From NCBI RefSeq assembly GCF_015645385.1, contig NZ_JADOET010000001.1, positions 434,001 through 498,000 on the forward strand: a DNA stretch of 64,000 nucleotides. The letters run 5' to 3'. Origin of the DNA: Winogradskyella marina. Its GTDB lineage: Bacteria > Bacteroidota > Bacteroidia > Flavobacteriales > Flavobacteriaceae. The position numbers were made by a program, and so were the translations under genes. Positions 38,101-45,971 of the stretch are shown here, in pieces (the stretch's first letter is position 1; every line of letters starts with the position of its first letter). The notes under the pieces were generated by a model. That model did not search any database. It saw only the letters and a list, made by a program, of their open reading frames with translations, and had not been told where the DNA came from.

Positions 38101-38390
38101 TTTACGATAGAAATCATGAAGAGAATAATGTTTATGACGCTTCCTTTTTAAAACTACGCCAATTTTCAGTTGGTTATACTTTTGACATTAAAGATGGCTT
38201 TTTAGGATTAAAAGAAGGTGCTGACATCAGTATCTCTATCGTTGGAAATAACTTATTTGCTTTCACAGAAAATCCACATTTTGACCCAGAACAATTAGCC
38301 GTTCAAGGCAATGGATTTGTAAGTGGTGTTGAAGATATGAGTTATGCGACCACACGAAGTATTGGTTTTAAAGCCGGATTTAACTTCTAG
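35196..38390 (+). CDS. SusC/RagA-family TonB-linked outer-membrane transporter
   Basis: The 1064-residue protein has a signal peptide (MKHIYLCLLLCFCFFSNAQ), an N-terminal carboxypeptidase-like regulatory beta-sandwich (residues 20-100), a plug domain ending in VTVLKGPSAAALYG and RASNGVIVIETKNG, and a long beta-barrel ending in GFNF. The open frame extends 87 bases further to 35109, but that piece has no signal and the ATG at 35196 fits exactly. It pairs with the SusD-like lipoprotein 82 bases downstream to import a large solute with TonB energy. The ligand cannot be read from sequence; its place between arsenosugar genes is unusual. Confidence 0.93.
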   Translation: MKHIYLCLLLCFCFFSNAQITITGTVTEASSRTPLPFVNISSNNGNGTTSNDDGTYSIIVNSTTDKLTFSFLGFKSQTIDIGNQTIINIELQEDSAALDEVVITALGLERDTRELGYAVQAISSKKLTEVKTVNFLDNLQGKLAGVTVTQGATGVGSSSKITIRGEASFSNNNPLFVVDGVPINNETVFNFTNEAAAGFQEIDFGNGGMEVNPDDIGSVTVLKGPSAAALYGTRASNGVIVIETKNGKNKRGLGISFNSSLFVETAFRLPDFQNSYGQGNSGQFEYVDGLGGGINDNITYSWGPRLDTGLLIPQFDSPVQLANGSFVRGGDTALYDGLDITAIPFTSNPDNLKDFYETGITTINNISVSNGFDTGNYRLSFTDLRSESIIPGVNLDRQTISAKLNFQPSEHTEINSSFSYINSNSDNRPSNGYGSENANYSLVAWGPRSLNIQNLKNYWQPGLEGTQQYSFNYTFFDNPYFILNENTNAFNRDRIFGNISITQELTKNLSISLRTGMDYSTEKRQLRRAYSSNRFSNGAYAEHDVMFREVNTDFLINYKNQFNNFSVDVFLGGNRLNQTATTNQSQTVSLAQPGIFNLNNAASPIETFQFESEKRINSFYGITKLGYKDYLFLDITGRNDWSSALATPFSVDGTSFFYPSMSSSFILSNVAELPHIISFAKLRASVAQVGNDTSAYQTSGAFVSQIPYNSEPTFSDQDFIPNANLKPERTTSYEFGTDLRFLDNRLRLDFTYYNANTEDQIISLPVAISSGYNQQVVNGGKVNTQGIEIILGITPIQTDNFNWNTTFNFATNRSVITDLPQSDGRLTLAYSRIYDSANQTVWFQVEEGGRVGDFYGTGYQKNDNGEFLIDDNGNYIADDNLKKLGNYNPDFTLGWSNNFNYKNWNMSFLFDWRQGGEVVSRTRALGNVGGQLAETSYRPDAGIIAQGVNLNTGQTNTVAITAESYYRQFYDRNHEENNVYDASFLKLRQFSVGYTFDIKDGFLGLKEGADISISIVGNNLFAFTENPHFDPEQLAVQGNGFVSGVEDMSYATTRSIGFKAGFNF

Positions 38391-38437
38391 TTCTCAAGAC
38401 AATGAGAATCTCAAGAAGAGAAAATAAAAGAATAAAG

Positions 38438-38455
38438 TTCCCTTTTTCAAGGGAA
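38438..38455. repeat. Hairpin between susC-like and susD-like genes
   Basis: TTCCCTT (38438-38444), loop TTTC, AAGGGAA (38449-38455), 17 bases before the next ATG. It may tune translation of the lipoprotein relative to the transporter, or be another dispersed palindrome. Confidence 0.6.
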
Positions 38456-38472
38456 TGAAAATAAAATTTTAA

Positions 38473-39915
38473 ATGAAAAAAATCACATACATACTTTCAG
38501 TTTTATTTATTGCAACAACACTGAGTTGTACTAAAGATTTTGAAGACATCAACACCAACCCCAATTCACCAAGTTCTGTACAGCCAAGTTTGTTACTGAG
38601 ACAAGTGATTTACGATTTTGGCGAAAACATGAGTTATGAAGGTTTTGTTGCTGGCGATTTATTAGCCCAACACAGAACTGCTTTAGATTTTAATTTATTT
38701 GATAGACACGCGCTAAAATCACCACAATTAGGTGGCAACCCTTGGCCTATTTTTTACACCAATTTAAGAGATAACGAGATTATCTTAAACCAATCGCAAA
38801 CCGTTGAAACCTTTGCTGTTTACGAAGGTCCTGCATTGATCTTAAAAGCCTACATGGCAGCAGGATTAACCGATTTATTTGGTGATGTGCCTTATTTTGA
38901 AGCGTTCAACGGTGTTGCCGGAACCGTTACACCTGCATACGATTCTCAAGAAGACATCTACCTCAATGAAAACGGAATTTTAGACAATTTAGATAAAGGC
39001 ATTGCGGCTATCGAAGGATATTCTGATGTTATTCCGTTAGAAGGTGATATTTTATTTGATGGCGATTTAAACGCTTGGATTCGTTTTGCAAACGCATTAA
39101 AAATTAAACACCTAGTTCGTGTTTCAAACAAAGTAGATGTTTCAAATCAATTGCAAACCTTATATGCTGAAGGTAATTATATCACTTCAAACAGTGAGAA
39201 TGCTATTTTCAATTTTACAAACACAGACCCAAATAGTTTTAGGTTAGCACAATTACGTGTTGGAGATTTTAACAATTTTGTATTGTCAGAAACCATGGAA
39301 GACATTCTGGTTAGCCTAAATGACACGAGACTTTCAAGTTTATTCCGTCCGTTTTCAAATTCAAGCACTAATGAATTCAATGGTTTATTAAACGGTATTG
39401 ATGCGGCTTCTACTTCAATTGCTTTGGCGGATTATTCTTTAGCAAGTGCAGCTTTCAGAGAAGACACTTCAACTTTAGATGCTAATTTTATTACCGCTTG
39501 GGAAGTGCATTTTGCCTTAGCAGAAGCTGCAACCAAAGGCCTAATCAACGCAGATGCACAAACCTTATACGAAACCGGAGTCACCTTAGCTTTTGAATAT
39601 TGGAACACAGAGTTACCTACAGATTACCTTTCTGGTCCTGCTGCTTATAATGCTGTTGGGGCAAATCCGATGGAACAAATTTTAACACAGAAATGGATAG
39701 CCAATGTCATTAATGGTTACGAAGGTTGGATAGAATACAGAAGAACAGGTTTCCCACAATTGCAAACTATTTCAGCAAGTTTAAACAATGATTTAATTCC
39801 AATAAGAATGCCTTATCCTGCGGAAGAAGAAGCTTTAAATTTTGAAAATTACAGTGTTGCAGCAACCGCAACAGAAAACAACAGTATAAACGTCCCAGTT
39901 TGGTGGAACGAATAA
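38473..39915 (+). CDS. SusD/RagB-family outer-membrane lipoprotein
   Basis: The 480-residue protein has a lipoprotein signal ending in TLSC (Cys19), followed by the helical SusD fold with TKDFEDINTNPNSPSSVQP and the GYEGWIEYRRTGFPQL segment near the C-terminus. As in other SusC-SusD pairs it should form the lid of the TonB-dependent transporter and bind the substrate at the cell surface. A sodium:solute symporter follows 6 bases later, which would carry the substrate across the inner membrane. Confidence 0.93.
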   Translation: MKKITYILSVLFIATTLSCTKDFEDINTNPNSPSSVQPSLLLRQVIYDFGENMSYEGFVAGDLLAQHRTALDFNLFDRHALKSPQLGGNPWPIFYTNLRDNEIILNQSQTVETFAVYEGPALILKAYMAAGLTDLFGDVPYFEAFNGVAGTVTPAYDSQEDIYLNENGILDNLDKGIAAIEGYSDVIPLEGDILFDGDLNAWIRFANALKIKHLVRVSNKVDVSNQLQTLYAEGNYITSNSENAIFNFTNTDPNSFRLAQLRVGDFNNFVLSETMEDILVSLNDTRLSSLFRPFSNSSTNEFNGLLNGIDAASTSIALADYSLASAAFREDTSTLDANFITAWEVHFALAEAATKGLINADAQTLYETGVTLAFEYWNTELPTDYLSGPAAYNAVGANPMEQILTQKWIANVINGYEGWIEYRRTGFPQLQTISASLNNDLIPIRMPYPAEEEALNFENYSVAATATENNSINVPVWWNE

Positions 39916-39921
39916 ACATAT

Positions 39922-41280
39922 ATGGATATAATTAACTGGCAATGGACATTGATAATTGCATCGAGTGTACTACTCTTTCTATTATCACCATTAGCGAAAA
40001 CTACAGACGAATTTTTTAAGGCGGTTCATAAAAAGAAAGCACCGAATAGTTTAGTGCTTACCGGAAGCCTTATTATTTCTTGGATTTTTGCCAAGAGCAT
40101 TACCAATGCGGCTAATCTGGGTTTAGATTTTGGTATTGTTGGTGGTGTGGCCTATGCTGGTTATTATCTATCCTTTGCGGTTGCAGGTTTACTGATTTAC
40201 AAGATGCGTGTTATTGGTGGATTTGAAAGTATTCATCAGTTTTTAACTACCCAATTTGGTAAAGGAGCTATGGCCTTGTTTTCTATACTGATTGCTATCC
40301 GGTTGTTTAATGAAGTCTGGAGTAACACCATGGTTATTGGTAGTTATTTTGGCGAAACAGGAAGTTCTAACTATTATTGGGCCATTATCGTTTTTACCGT
40401 TTTAACTTTAGCGTATGCGATAAAAGGCGGACTGAGTAGTTCCATTTTCACTGATGTGATTCAAATGGTATTATTTAGTATTTTACTTATGGTAATTCTT
40501 TATAATATCTTTTCTATAGAAACCTTTAGCGTTGCTGATGTCGCAACTTCTGGAACTTGGAGTTTTGAATTGGGTTTAAACCTTTTCTTCGCTGCTATTA
40601 TCCAATCTTTTAGTTATCCGTTTCACGACCCCGTTTTAACGGATAGAGCCTTTCTCAGTTCGCCAAAAGTGACCCGAAAAAGTTTTTTATGGGCGAGTTT
40701 ATTAGGCGCTATTTGTATTGTACTATTCAGCGTCATTGGTATCTATGCACAAACCCAAGGTTTTAAAGGTCAAGCTGCCGTAGAAGTCGGAAAAGCCTTT
40801 GGTGTGGTTATTTTATTGGTTATTAACTTTATAATGATAACCTCAGCAGCATCGACATTAGACTCAACGTTTTCATCCTTTTCAAAATTATTAGCTATTG
40901 ATTTAGGTATGGTTAACGATATTACTTTTGGTAGAGCCTCTATGGCTGCCATTGCTATATTAGGCACGCTACCTGTTTTTCTCGATGCAGAAATTCTATC
41001 CGCAACTACCATATCAGGAACAATGGTCATTGGATTAACACCTGTATTTTTATTCTGGAATACTAAAGTTCCTAAACTGAGTTTCTATTTGAGCGTTATA
41101 ACCGGATTAGTATTTGGATTCACCTTGGTTTTTAATGTGTTCCCAGAAGCCTTAATTTTTACAGAAGGTAAGTATGCCGATTTACTTTGGGTTAATATTT
41201 GGGGAATTTTAAGTTGTAATATTCTATATTTCATACCAAAATGGTTGAAATCTAAAAAAATGAGCGATTCACTTGTGTAA
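39922..41280 (+). CDS. Sodium:solute symporter family transporter
   Basis: The 452-residue inner-membrane protein has about 12 hydrophobic segments and the SSS-family feel of SIFTDVIQMVLF and TSAASTLDSTFSS, the latter carrying the Ser-rich sodium-site helix. It lies 6 bases after the SusD gene and 8 bases before a metallophosphoesterase gene, so it belongs to the SusCD transport arm. Its substrate is unknown. It could be any solute taken up with sodium, including a sugar or an arsenic-containing nucleoside. Confidence 0.88.
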   Translation: MDIINWQWTLIIASSVLLFLLSPLAKTTDEFFKAVHKKKAPNSLVLTGSLIISWIFAKSITNAANLGLDFGIVGGVAYAGYYLSFAVAGLLIYKMRVIGGFESIHQFLTTQFGKGAMALFSILIAIRLFNEVWSNTMVIGSYFGETGSSNYYWAIIVFTVLTLAYAIKGGLSSSIFTDVIQMVLFSILLMVILYNIFSIETFSVADVATSGTWSFELGLNLFFAAIIQSFSYPFHDPVLTDRAFLSSPKVTRKSFLWASLLGAICIVLFSVIGIYAQTQGFKGQAAVEVGKAFGVVILLVINFIMITSAASTLDSTFSSFSKLLAIDLGMVNDITFGRASMAAIAILGTLPVFLDAEILSATTISGTMVIGLTPVFLFWNTKVPKLSFYLSVITGLVFGFTLVFNVFPEALIFTEGKYADLLWVNIWGILSCNILYFIPKWLKSKKMSDSLV

Positions 41281-41288
41281 AAATTGTT

Positions 41289-42116
41289 ATGAATAAAAAC
41301 ATCGTTGACATAGGAAAACTTACAGGTAAAGTACTACTCTTTGGTGGTGTTTACAGCAACCTTCAAGCCCTTGAAGCACTAATTGCCGTGGCAGAATCTG
41401 AAGGTGTTCCGCCTGAAAATTGTATTTGCACTGGCGATATTATTGGCTATTGCGCCCAACCCGAAGAAACCATGCAAACCTTTAAAAATTGGAATGCCCG
41501 AAGCATTGTTGGGAATGTAGAAATTCAACTTCGTGATGATGAAGACGATTGTGGTTGCGATTTTAGAGAAGGGTCGCGATGCGATGGGTTTTCGCAACAA
41601 TGGTATCCGTATGCTAAAAGCAAATTGTCTAAAGATTCTCTTGACTATCTTGAAACGCTTCCAGACCATATACAATTCACATTGGGAAATCAAAAGGTGA
41701 CTGTTGTACATGGTTCCTATGGTAATGTTTCAGAATTTATTTTCAAATCGACACCTTGGACTACTAAGCACTCTAATTTTGAAGCTACCGAAAGTGATAT
41801 CATTATTGCTGGCCATTGTGGTTTACCTTTTGAACACAACAACAGCGATAAACTTTGGATAAATCCTGGTGTGATTGGTATGCCTGCTAATGACGGAAAA
41901 CCGAATGTTTGGTTTGCTGTTTTAGATGATTCAACAAAACCATTACAGGTGAATTTTCGTAAGTTAGAATACAACTATACGCTAACTAATAAACTAATGC
42001 TAAATGGCTTGCTTCCAGAATCTTATGCGAAAACGATCGTTTCAGGAATTTGGGACAACATGGAAATACTACCTGAAGCCGAAAAACAGCAACAAGGAAA
42101 AGCACTAGAGTTGTAA
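41289..42116 (+). CDS. Metallophosphoesterase-like protein with altered metal-site residues
   Basis: The 275-residue protein has the calcineurin-like fold layout: GDIIGYC, VVHGSYGN and an AGHC segment appear in order, with YSNLQAL at the start. Key ligand motifs deviate. The first motif (usual D-x-H) reads GGVYSN, the third (usual GNH) reads VGNVE, and GHTH reads GHCG. A Cys-rich insert (CGCDFREGSRC) lies near residue 87. It is a metallophosphoesterase relative whose ordinary two-metal site is probably changed. It sits between the symporter and the rhodanese, and no function is proven. Confidence 0.75.
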   Translation: MNKNIVDIGKLTGKVLLFGGVYSNLQALEALIAVAESEGVPPENCICTGDIIGYCAQPEETMQTFKNWNARSIVGNVEIQLRDDEDDCGCDFREGSRCDGFSQQWYPYAKSKLSKDSLDYLETLPDHIQFTLGNQKVTVVHGSYGNVSEFIFKSTPWTTKHSNFEATESDIIIAGHCGLPFEHNNSDKLWINPGVIGMPANDGKPNVWFAVLDDSTKPLQVNFRKLEYNYTLTNKLMLNGLLPESYAKTIVSGIWDNMEILPEAEKQQQGKALEL

Positions 42117-42146
42117 GGAATATCAAATAATTTATACTAATTGGAC

Positions 42147-42641
42147 ATGCGAAACCTCTTTATTTTATCTTTTTTGCTCTTTAGCTGCTTTGGAAATAGC
42201 CAAGAAACGCTTCAAGAGTTATTAAAAACGCATAATAAAGAGCGTATACCATATATTTCTGTTCAAGAATTGGCCATGCCAAAAACAGATGTTATTTTAT
42301 TGGATGCCAGAGAGGCTAGAGAACACGACGTAAGTCATCTTGAGAATGCCATTCATGTGGGCTACAATAATTTTGATATCGATGTTGTTGCACAAACAAT
42401 TCCAGATACTTCAAAAACTATTGTAATCTATTGTTCTGTTGGTATTAGATCTGAAGATATCGCAGAACAACTGAAAAACAAAGGTTACACCAATGTTTAC
42501 AATTTATTTGGTGGTATTTTTGAATGGAAGAATAACAATTTTCCCGTATATAATTCGGAAGGAAATGAAACAGATCACGTACATGCTTACTCTAAAGACT
42601 GGAGTAAATGGTTATTAAAAGGTATTAAAACTTATGAATAA
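42147..42641 (+). CDS. Exported rhodanese-like protein
   Basis: The 164-residue protein has an N-terminal hydrophobic signal with a lipoprotein-like Cys (LLFSCFGNS) and one rhodanese domain ending in the active-site loop YCSVGIRSE. Frame-wise a TTG at 42141 could add two residues. Rhodaneses transfer sulfane sulfur or bind related oxyanions, and single-domain ones are common in arsenic loci, where they may act in arsenate reduction. Its export suggests a periplasmic role. It overlaps the following glycosyltransferase gene by 8 bases. Confidence 0.85.
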   Translation: MRNLFILSFLLFSCFGNSQETLQELLKTHNKERIPYISVQELAMPKTDVILLDAREAREHDVSHLENAIHVGYNNFDIDVVAQTIPDTSKTIVIYCSVGIRSEDIAEQLKNKGYTNVYNLFGGIFEWKNNNFPVYNSEGNETDHVHAYSKDWSKWLLKGIKTYE

Positions 42642-43263
42642 ATCACTCGTTATTGTGTTTGTTAAAAACATAAAATTAGGAACCGTAAAAACTAGACTCG
42701 CTAAAACCATTGGAGATTTTGGGGCTTTTGAAGTGTACACCGAGTTGGTGAAAATTACAGAAAAAGCAACTCAGAAATTAGATATCGATAAACGCATTTA
42801 TTTTTCTAATGCTATTGTAGACGACCAATGGAAAGGTGAATTTAAAGCGGTACAATATGGAGCTGATTTAGGAGAACGCATGTTGAATGCTTTTAAAGAT
42901 GGATTTGATGCTGGCTATAAAAACATTGTATTGATTGGTTCTGATTTACCAGATATCAATGCCACACACCTAAAAAATGGATTAGATGCCTTAACCACAA
43001 ATGAAGTGGTTTTTGGTCCAGCAGAAGATGGTGGTTATTATTTAGTTGGCATGTCTAAACTGAATGCCGAAATTTTCACCAATAAACCATGGAGTCAACC
43101 CAATTTATTAGAACTAACGTTACAAGAGTTACAGAGTAATCAAATTTCAGTTGGTATCTTAGACACTTTAAACGATATTGACACCTATGAAGACTTAATT
43201 GCTTCAGACTTTTACAAATCGAACATTAAATTACAAGAAAAAATACAGCAACTAAATGATTAA
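42634..43263 (+). CDS. TIGR04282-like arsenosugar glycosyltransferase (DUF2064)
   Basis: The 209-residue protein follows the DUF2064/TIGR04282 pattern closely: VKNIKLGTVKTRLAKTIG near the start as the nucleotide site, LIGSDLPDIN as the aspartate-rich strand, and GPAEDGGYYLVG. This family is found beside arsS and is thought to act in the final steps of arsenosugar formation. The gene overlaps its neighbours by 8 bases on each side, tightly linking it to the rhodanese and the nucleoside phosphorylase. It is the intact counterpart of the divergent copy at 34426-35106. Confidence 0.9.
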   Translation: MNKSLVIVFVKNIKLGTVKTRLAKTIGDFGAFEVYTELVKITEKATQKLDIDKRIYFSNAIVDDQWKGEFKAVQYGADLGERMLNAFKDGFDAGYKNIVLIGSDLPDINATHLKNGLDALTTNEVVFGPAEDGGYYLVGMSKLNAEIFTNKPWSQPNLLELTLQELQSNQISVGILDTLNDIDTYEDLIASDFYKSNIKLQEKIQQLND

Positions 43264-44068
43264 ATTAATTTCAGAAAGCACAGAATATTTACAAAGCAAA
43301 GGTTTTGAAAAACCAGAAATAGGTATCATTTTAGGCACAGGATTAGGACAATTAATTGATGAGATTGAAATCATTGCTGAAGCCAGTTATAATCACATTC
43401 CAAACTTTCCTACAGCAACTGTAGAATTTCATAAAGGCAAACTTATTTATGGTCTTTTAGAAGGTAAAAAGGTGGTTGTTATGCAAGGTCGTTTTCATGT
43501 ATATGAAGGCTACACATTGCAAGATGTAACATTCCCAGTGAGAATAATGGAGAAGTTAGGCATTTCAACCTTATTGGTTTCTAATGCTTCTGGCGCCATT
43601 AATCTCGATTTCAAAAAAGGAGAATTAATGCTTATTGACGATCATATTAATCTTCAAGGAGGGTCGCCTCTAGCTTTTAAAGGCGTTTCTGAATTGGGAG
43701 AACGTTTTACAGATATGAGCGCGCCTTACGATGCAGATATCAATTCTAAATTTGAAAATATCGCCAAAGAAAACAATATTACATTACATAAAGGTGTTTA
43801 TGCAAGTGTGGTTGGACCACAATTAGAAACACGAGCAGAATACAGAATGCTAAAAATTATAGGATCTGATGCTGTTGGTATGAGTACCGTACCAGAAATC
43901 ATTGTGGCAAATCACTTAAATTTAAAAGTCGCGGCGGTTTCTGTATTAACTGACGAATGCGATCCAGAGAATTTAAAACCTGTTGATATCAATGAAATCA
44001 TTGCTATGGCAAACAAAGCAGAACCGCATATGATTACCTTGTTTAAGGAATTGATTAAAACACTTTAA
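43256..44068 (+). CDS. punA: Purine nucleoside phosphorylase
   Basis: The 270-residue enzyme has the trimeric PNP signature: GIILGTGLGQL for the phosphate site, VMQGRFHVYEGY, SNASGAINLD, and the purine site GPQLETRAEYRM and DAVGMSTVPE. It splits purine nucleosides with phosphate to a base and ribose 1-phosphate. Here it likely removes adenine from the arsenic-containing deoxyadenosyl product of ArsS, leaving an arsenic-ribose phosphate that a glycosyltransferase can use. That assignment is inference from position; the ordinary salvage reaction is equally possible. It overlaps the upstream gene by 8 bases. Confidence 0.93.
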   Translation: MIKLISESTEYLQSKGFEKPEIGIILGTGLGQLIDEIEIIAEASYNHIPNFPTATVEFHKGKLIYGLLEGKKVVVMQGRFHVYEGYTLQDVTFPVRIMEKLGISTLLVSNASGAINLDFKKGELMLIDDHINLQGGSPLAFKGVSELGERFTDMSAPYDADINSKFENIAKENNITLHKGVYASVVGPQLETRAEYRMLKIIGSDAVGMSTVPEIIVANHLNLKVAAVSVLTDECDPENLKPVDINEIIAMANKAEPHMITLFKELIKTL

Positions 44069-44130
44069 TAGTTGGTAGTCCTCAGTTTGCAGTCTTCAAC
44101 CTCACTGATTCGCAACTAAACGCTGAAGAC

Positions 44131-44200
44131 CTGTAAGATCCTGAAAACCTTATAGGTATAAAACATAATCAAAACCTACAAGGTTTTAGAAACCTTGCCG
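44131..44200. repeat. Palindromic repeat region, family A variant
   Basis: The 173-base gap between the phosphorylase and the next gene holds CCTGAAAACCTTATAGG and AAAACCTACAAGGTTTT, related to the AAACCTGACAGGTTT family. Confidence 0.65.
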
Positions 44201-44241
44201 GATAACAAAAAAAAGAGATACCTGCTTTCTCTGGAAGTTGT

Positions 44242-45159
44242 ATGGAAAAATACATAGACATATTCACAAAATCATATTCCGATTACTGGAATTACCTCAA
44301 ATACGAGCTCATTGACCTCAATCATTGGGACAACTTTTTTTATGGTCTTATCCTTATTTCTATTTTAGTTTGGATACTTGAAATTGCATTTCCTTGGCGA
44401 AAAGACCAAGCCTTGTTCAGAAAAGATTTTTGGCTAGACACCTTTTACATGTTTTTCAATTTCTTTTTATTGAATCTAATTGTTTTTATTGCCTTATCTA
44501 ATACAGCTTCAGAACTATTTAATGATATTTTAGGCCTTGTAGGACTGTCTGTTTCAAGCTTTCAATTGTTTGATGTCGACGAACTTCCTAAGTGGTTAGG
44601 CTTGTTTATCTTTTTTATAGTTTCAGATTTTGTACAATGGAATACGCATCGGCTTTTACACCGTTTTGAATGGCTTTGGAATTTCCATAAAGTCCACCAT
44701 TCTGTAAAAGAAATGGGATTTGCAGCTCACTTGCGCTACCATTGGATGGAACCTGTAGTTTATAAATCTATACTTTATATTCCTATTGCTATCATTGGTG
44801 GTTTTGATGCTCAAGATGTGGCTATTGTTTATTTCTTTAGCATTGCTATTGGTCATCTCAACCACGCTAATTTGGGTTGGGATTATGGATTTTTAAAATA
44901 CATTTTTAATAATCCTAAGATGCATATTTGGCATCATGTTAAAAAGTTACCTGAAGATGTAAGGTATGGTGTCAACTTTGGACTAACATTAAGTCTATGG
45001 GATTACATTTTTAAAACCGATTATATACCACACGATGGTAAAGATATTGAACTCGGTTTTGAAGGTGACGAAAATTTCCCTAAAGATTTTTTAAAACAAG
45101 AATTGTATCCTGCATTTTCAAAAAAACAGGATAGCAAGAGTTCAAAACAGTACGACTAA
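44242..45159 (+). CDS. Fatty-acid hydroxylase/sterol desaturase-type membrane enzyme
   Basis: The 305-residue integral membrane protein has the histidine boxes of diiron hydroxylases: HRLLH (near residue 137), FHKVHH (near 150) and HIWHH (near 230), with a further HLRYH and GHLNH. About four membrane helices precede and separate them. It probably hydroxylates or desaturates a lipid at the inner membrane. Its place inside the arsenosugar unit raises the chance that the product becomes a lipid, but nothing in its sequence names the substrate. Confidence 0.88.
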   Translation: MEKYIDIFTKSYSDYWNYLKYELIDLNHWDNFFYGLILISILVWILEIAFPWRKDQALFRKDFWLDTFYMFFNFFLLNLIVFIALSNTASELFNDILGLVGLSVSSFQLFDVDELPKWLGLFIFFIVSDFVQWNTHRLLHRFEWLWNFHKVHHSVKEMGFAAHLRYHWMEPVVYKSILYIPIAIIGGFDAQDVAIVYFFSIAIGHLNHANLGWDYGFLKYIFNNPKMHIWHHVKKLPEDVRYGVNFGLTLSLWDYIFKTDYIPHDGKDIELGFEGDENFPKDFLKQELYPAFSKKQDSKSSKQYD

Positions 45160-45177
45160 CATTTAAAAACATCATAC

Positions 45178-45939
45178 ATGAATTATTTATCAGCCTTAAT
45201 GGTCACTTTAATACTTACGTCTTCGTCTAGTAGTTTGCAACAAACAACGCAAGATAAAGCTATAGAAACAAATACTTCTGAGGTTGTTTATACCGAAACT
45301 TTTGATCATGCTATTTTTGATGCATTGTTAAAAAAGCACGTTTCAGAAAATGGAAATGTAAATTATAAAGGGCTTAAAGCTGAATCAAAAACTTTACAAC
45401 GTTATATTGATTTATTAAAAAAACAACAACCTACTGATGGATGGACCAAGAATGACAAACTCGCGTATTGGATTAATGCTTACAACGCTTTAACTATAGA
45501 TTTAATTCTTAGAAATTACCCAACAAAAAGTATAAAAGACATTAAAGACCCTTGGGATCAACGGCTTTGGAAATTGGGTAACACTTGGCAAAACCTAAAC
45601 GATATTGAGCATAAAATTCTTAGAGAGATGAATGAACCACGCATTCACTTTGCTATTGTTTGTGCGTCTGTATCATGCCCAAAACTTCAGAATACAGCAT
45701 TTACAGCTTCAAATTTAGACGCACAATTAACGAATGCTACAAAAGAATTTTTAGCAGATACATCTAAAAATGAACTATCTAAAGATAACATAAAGATTTC
45801 AAAAATATTTAGATGGTTTAAAAAGGATTTTGAACAAAATGGTAGCTTAATTGATTTCTTAAATCAATATTCAGACATTACCATTTCAGAATCTGCTAAG
45901 AAAAGTTACACGGATTATGATTGGGGTTTGAATGATTAA
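45178..45939 (+). CDS. DUF547 protein, exported
   Basis: The 253-residue protein has an N-terminal hydrophobic stretch (LMVTLILTSSSSS) and the DUF547 core: WINAYNALTIDLIL near residue 97 and FAIVCASVSCPKL near 158 with conserved Cys. DUF547 is a papain-like fold family of unknown reaction. It is often encoded next to rhodanese and arsenosugar genes in Bacteroidota, which matches its position 18 bases after the hydroxylase. The role cannot be stated. Confidence 0.88.
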   Translation: MNYLSALMVTLILTSSSSSLQQTTQDKAIETNTSEVVYTETFDHAIFDALLKKHVSENGNVNYKGLKAESKTLQRYIDLLKKQQPTDGWTKNDKLAYWINAYNALTIDLILRNYPTKSIKDIKDPWDQRLWKLGNTWQNLNDIEHKILREMNEPRIHFAIVCASVSCPKLQNTAFTASNLDAQLTNATKEFLADTSKNELSKDNIKISKIFRWFKKDFEQNGSLIDFLNQYSDITISESAKKSYTDYDWGLND

Positions 45940-45971
45940 AACTACAGTCATTAATTTATCGTAAGTACTGT

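Noticed and set aside
44656..44865. Minus-strand frame inside the fatty-acid-hydroxylase gene
   Set aside because: It is a shadow of the strongly conserved plus-strand frame.
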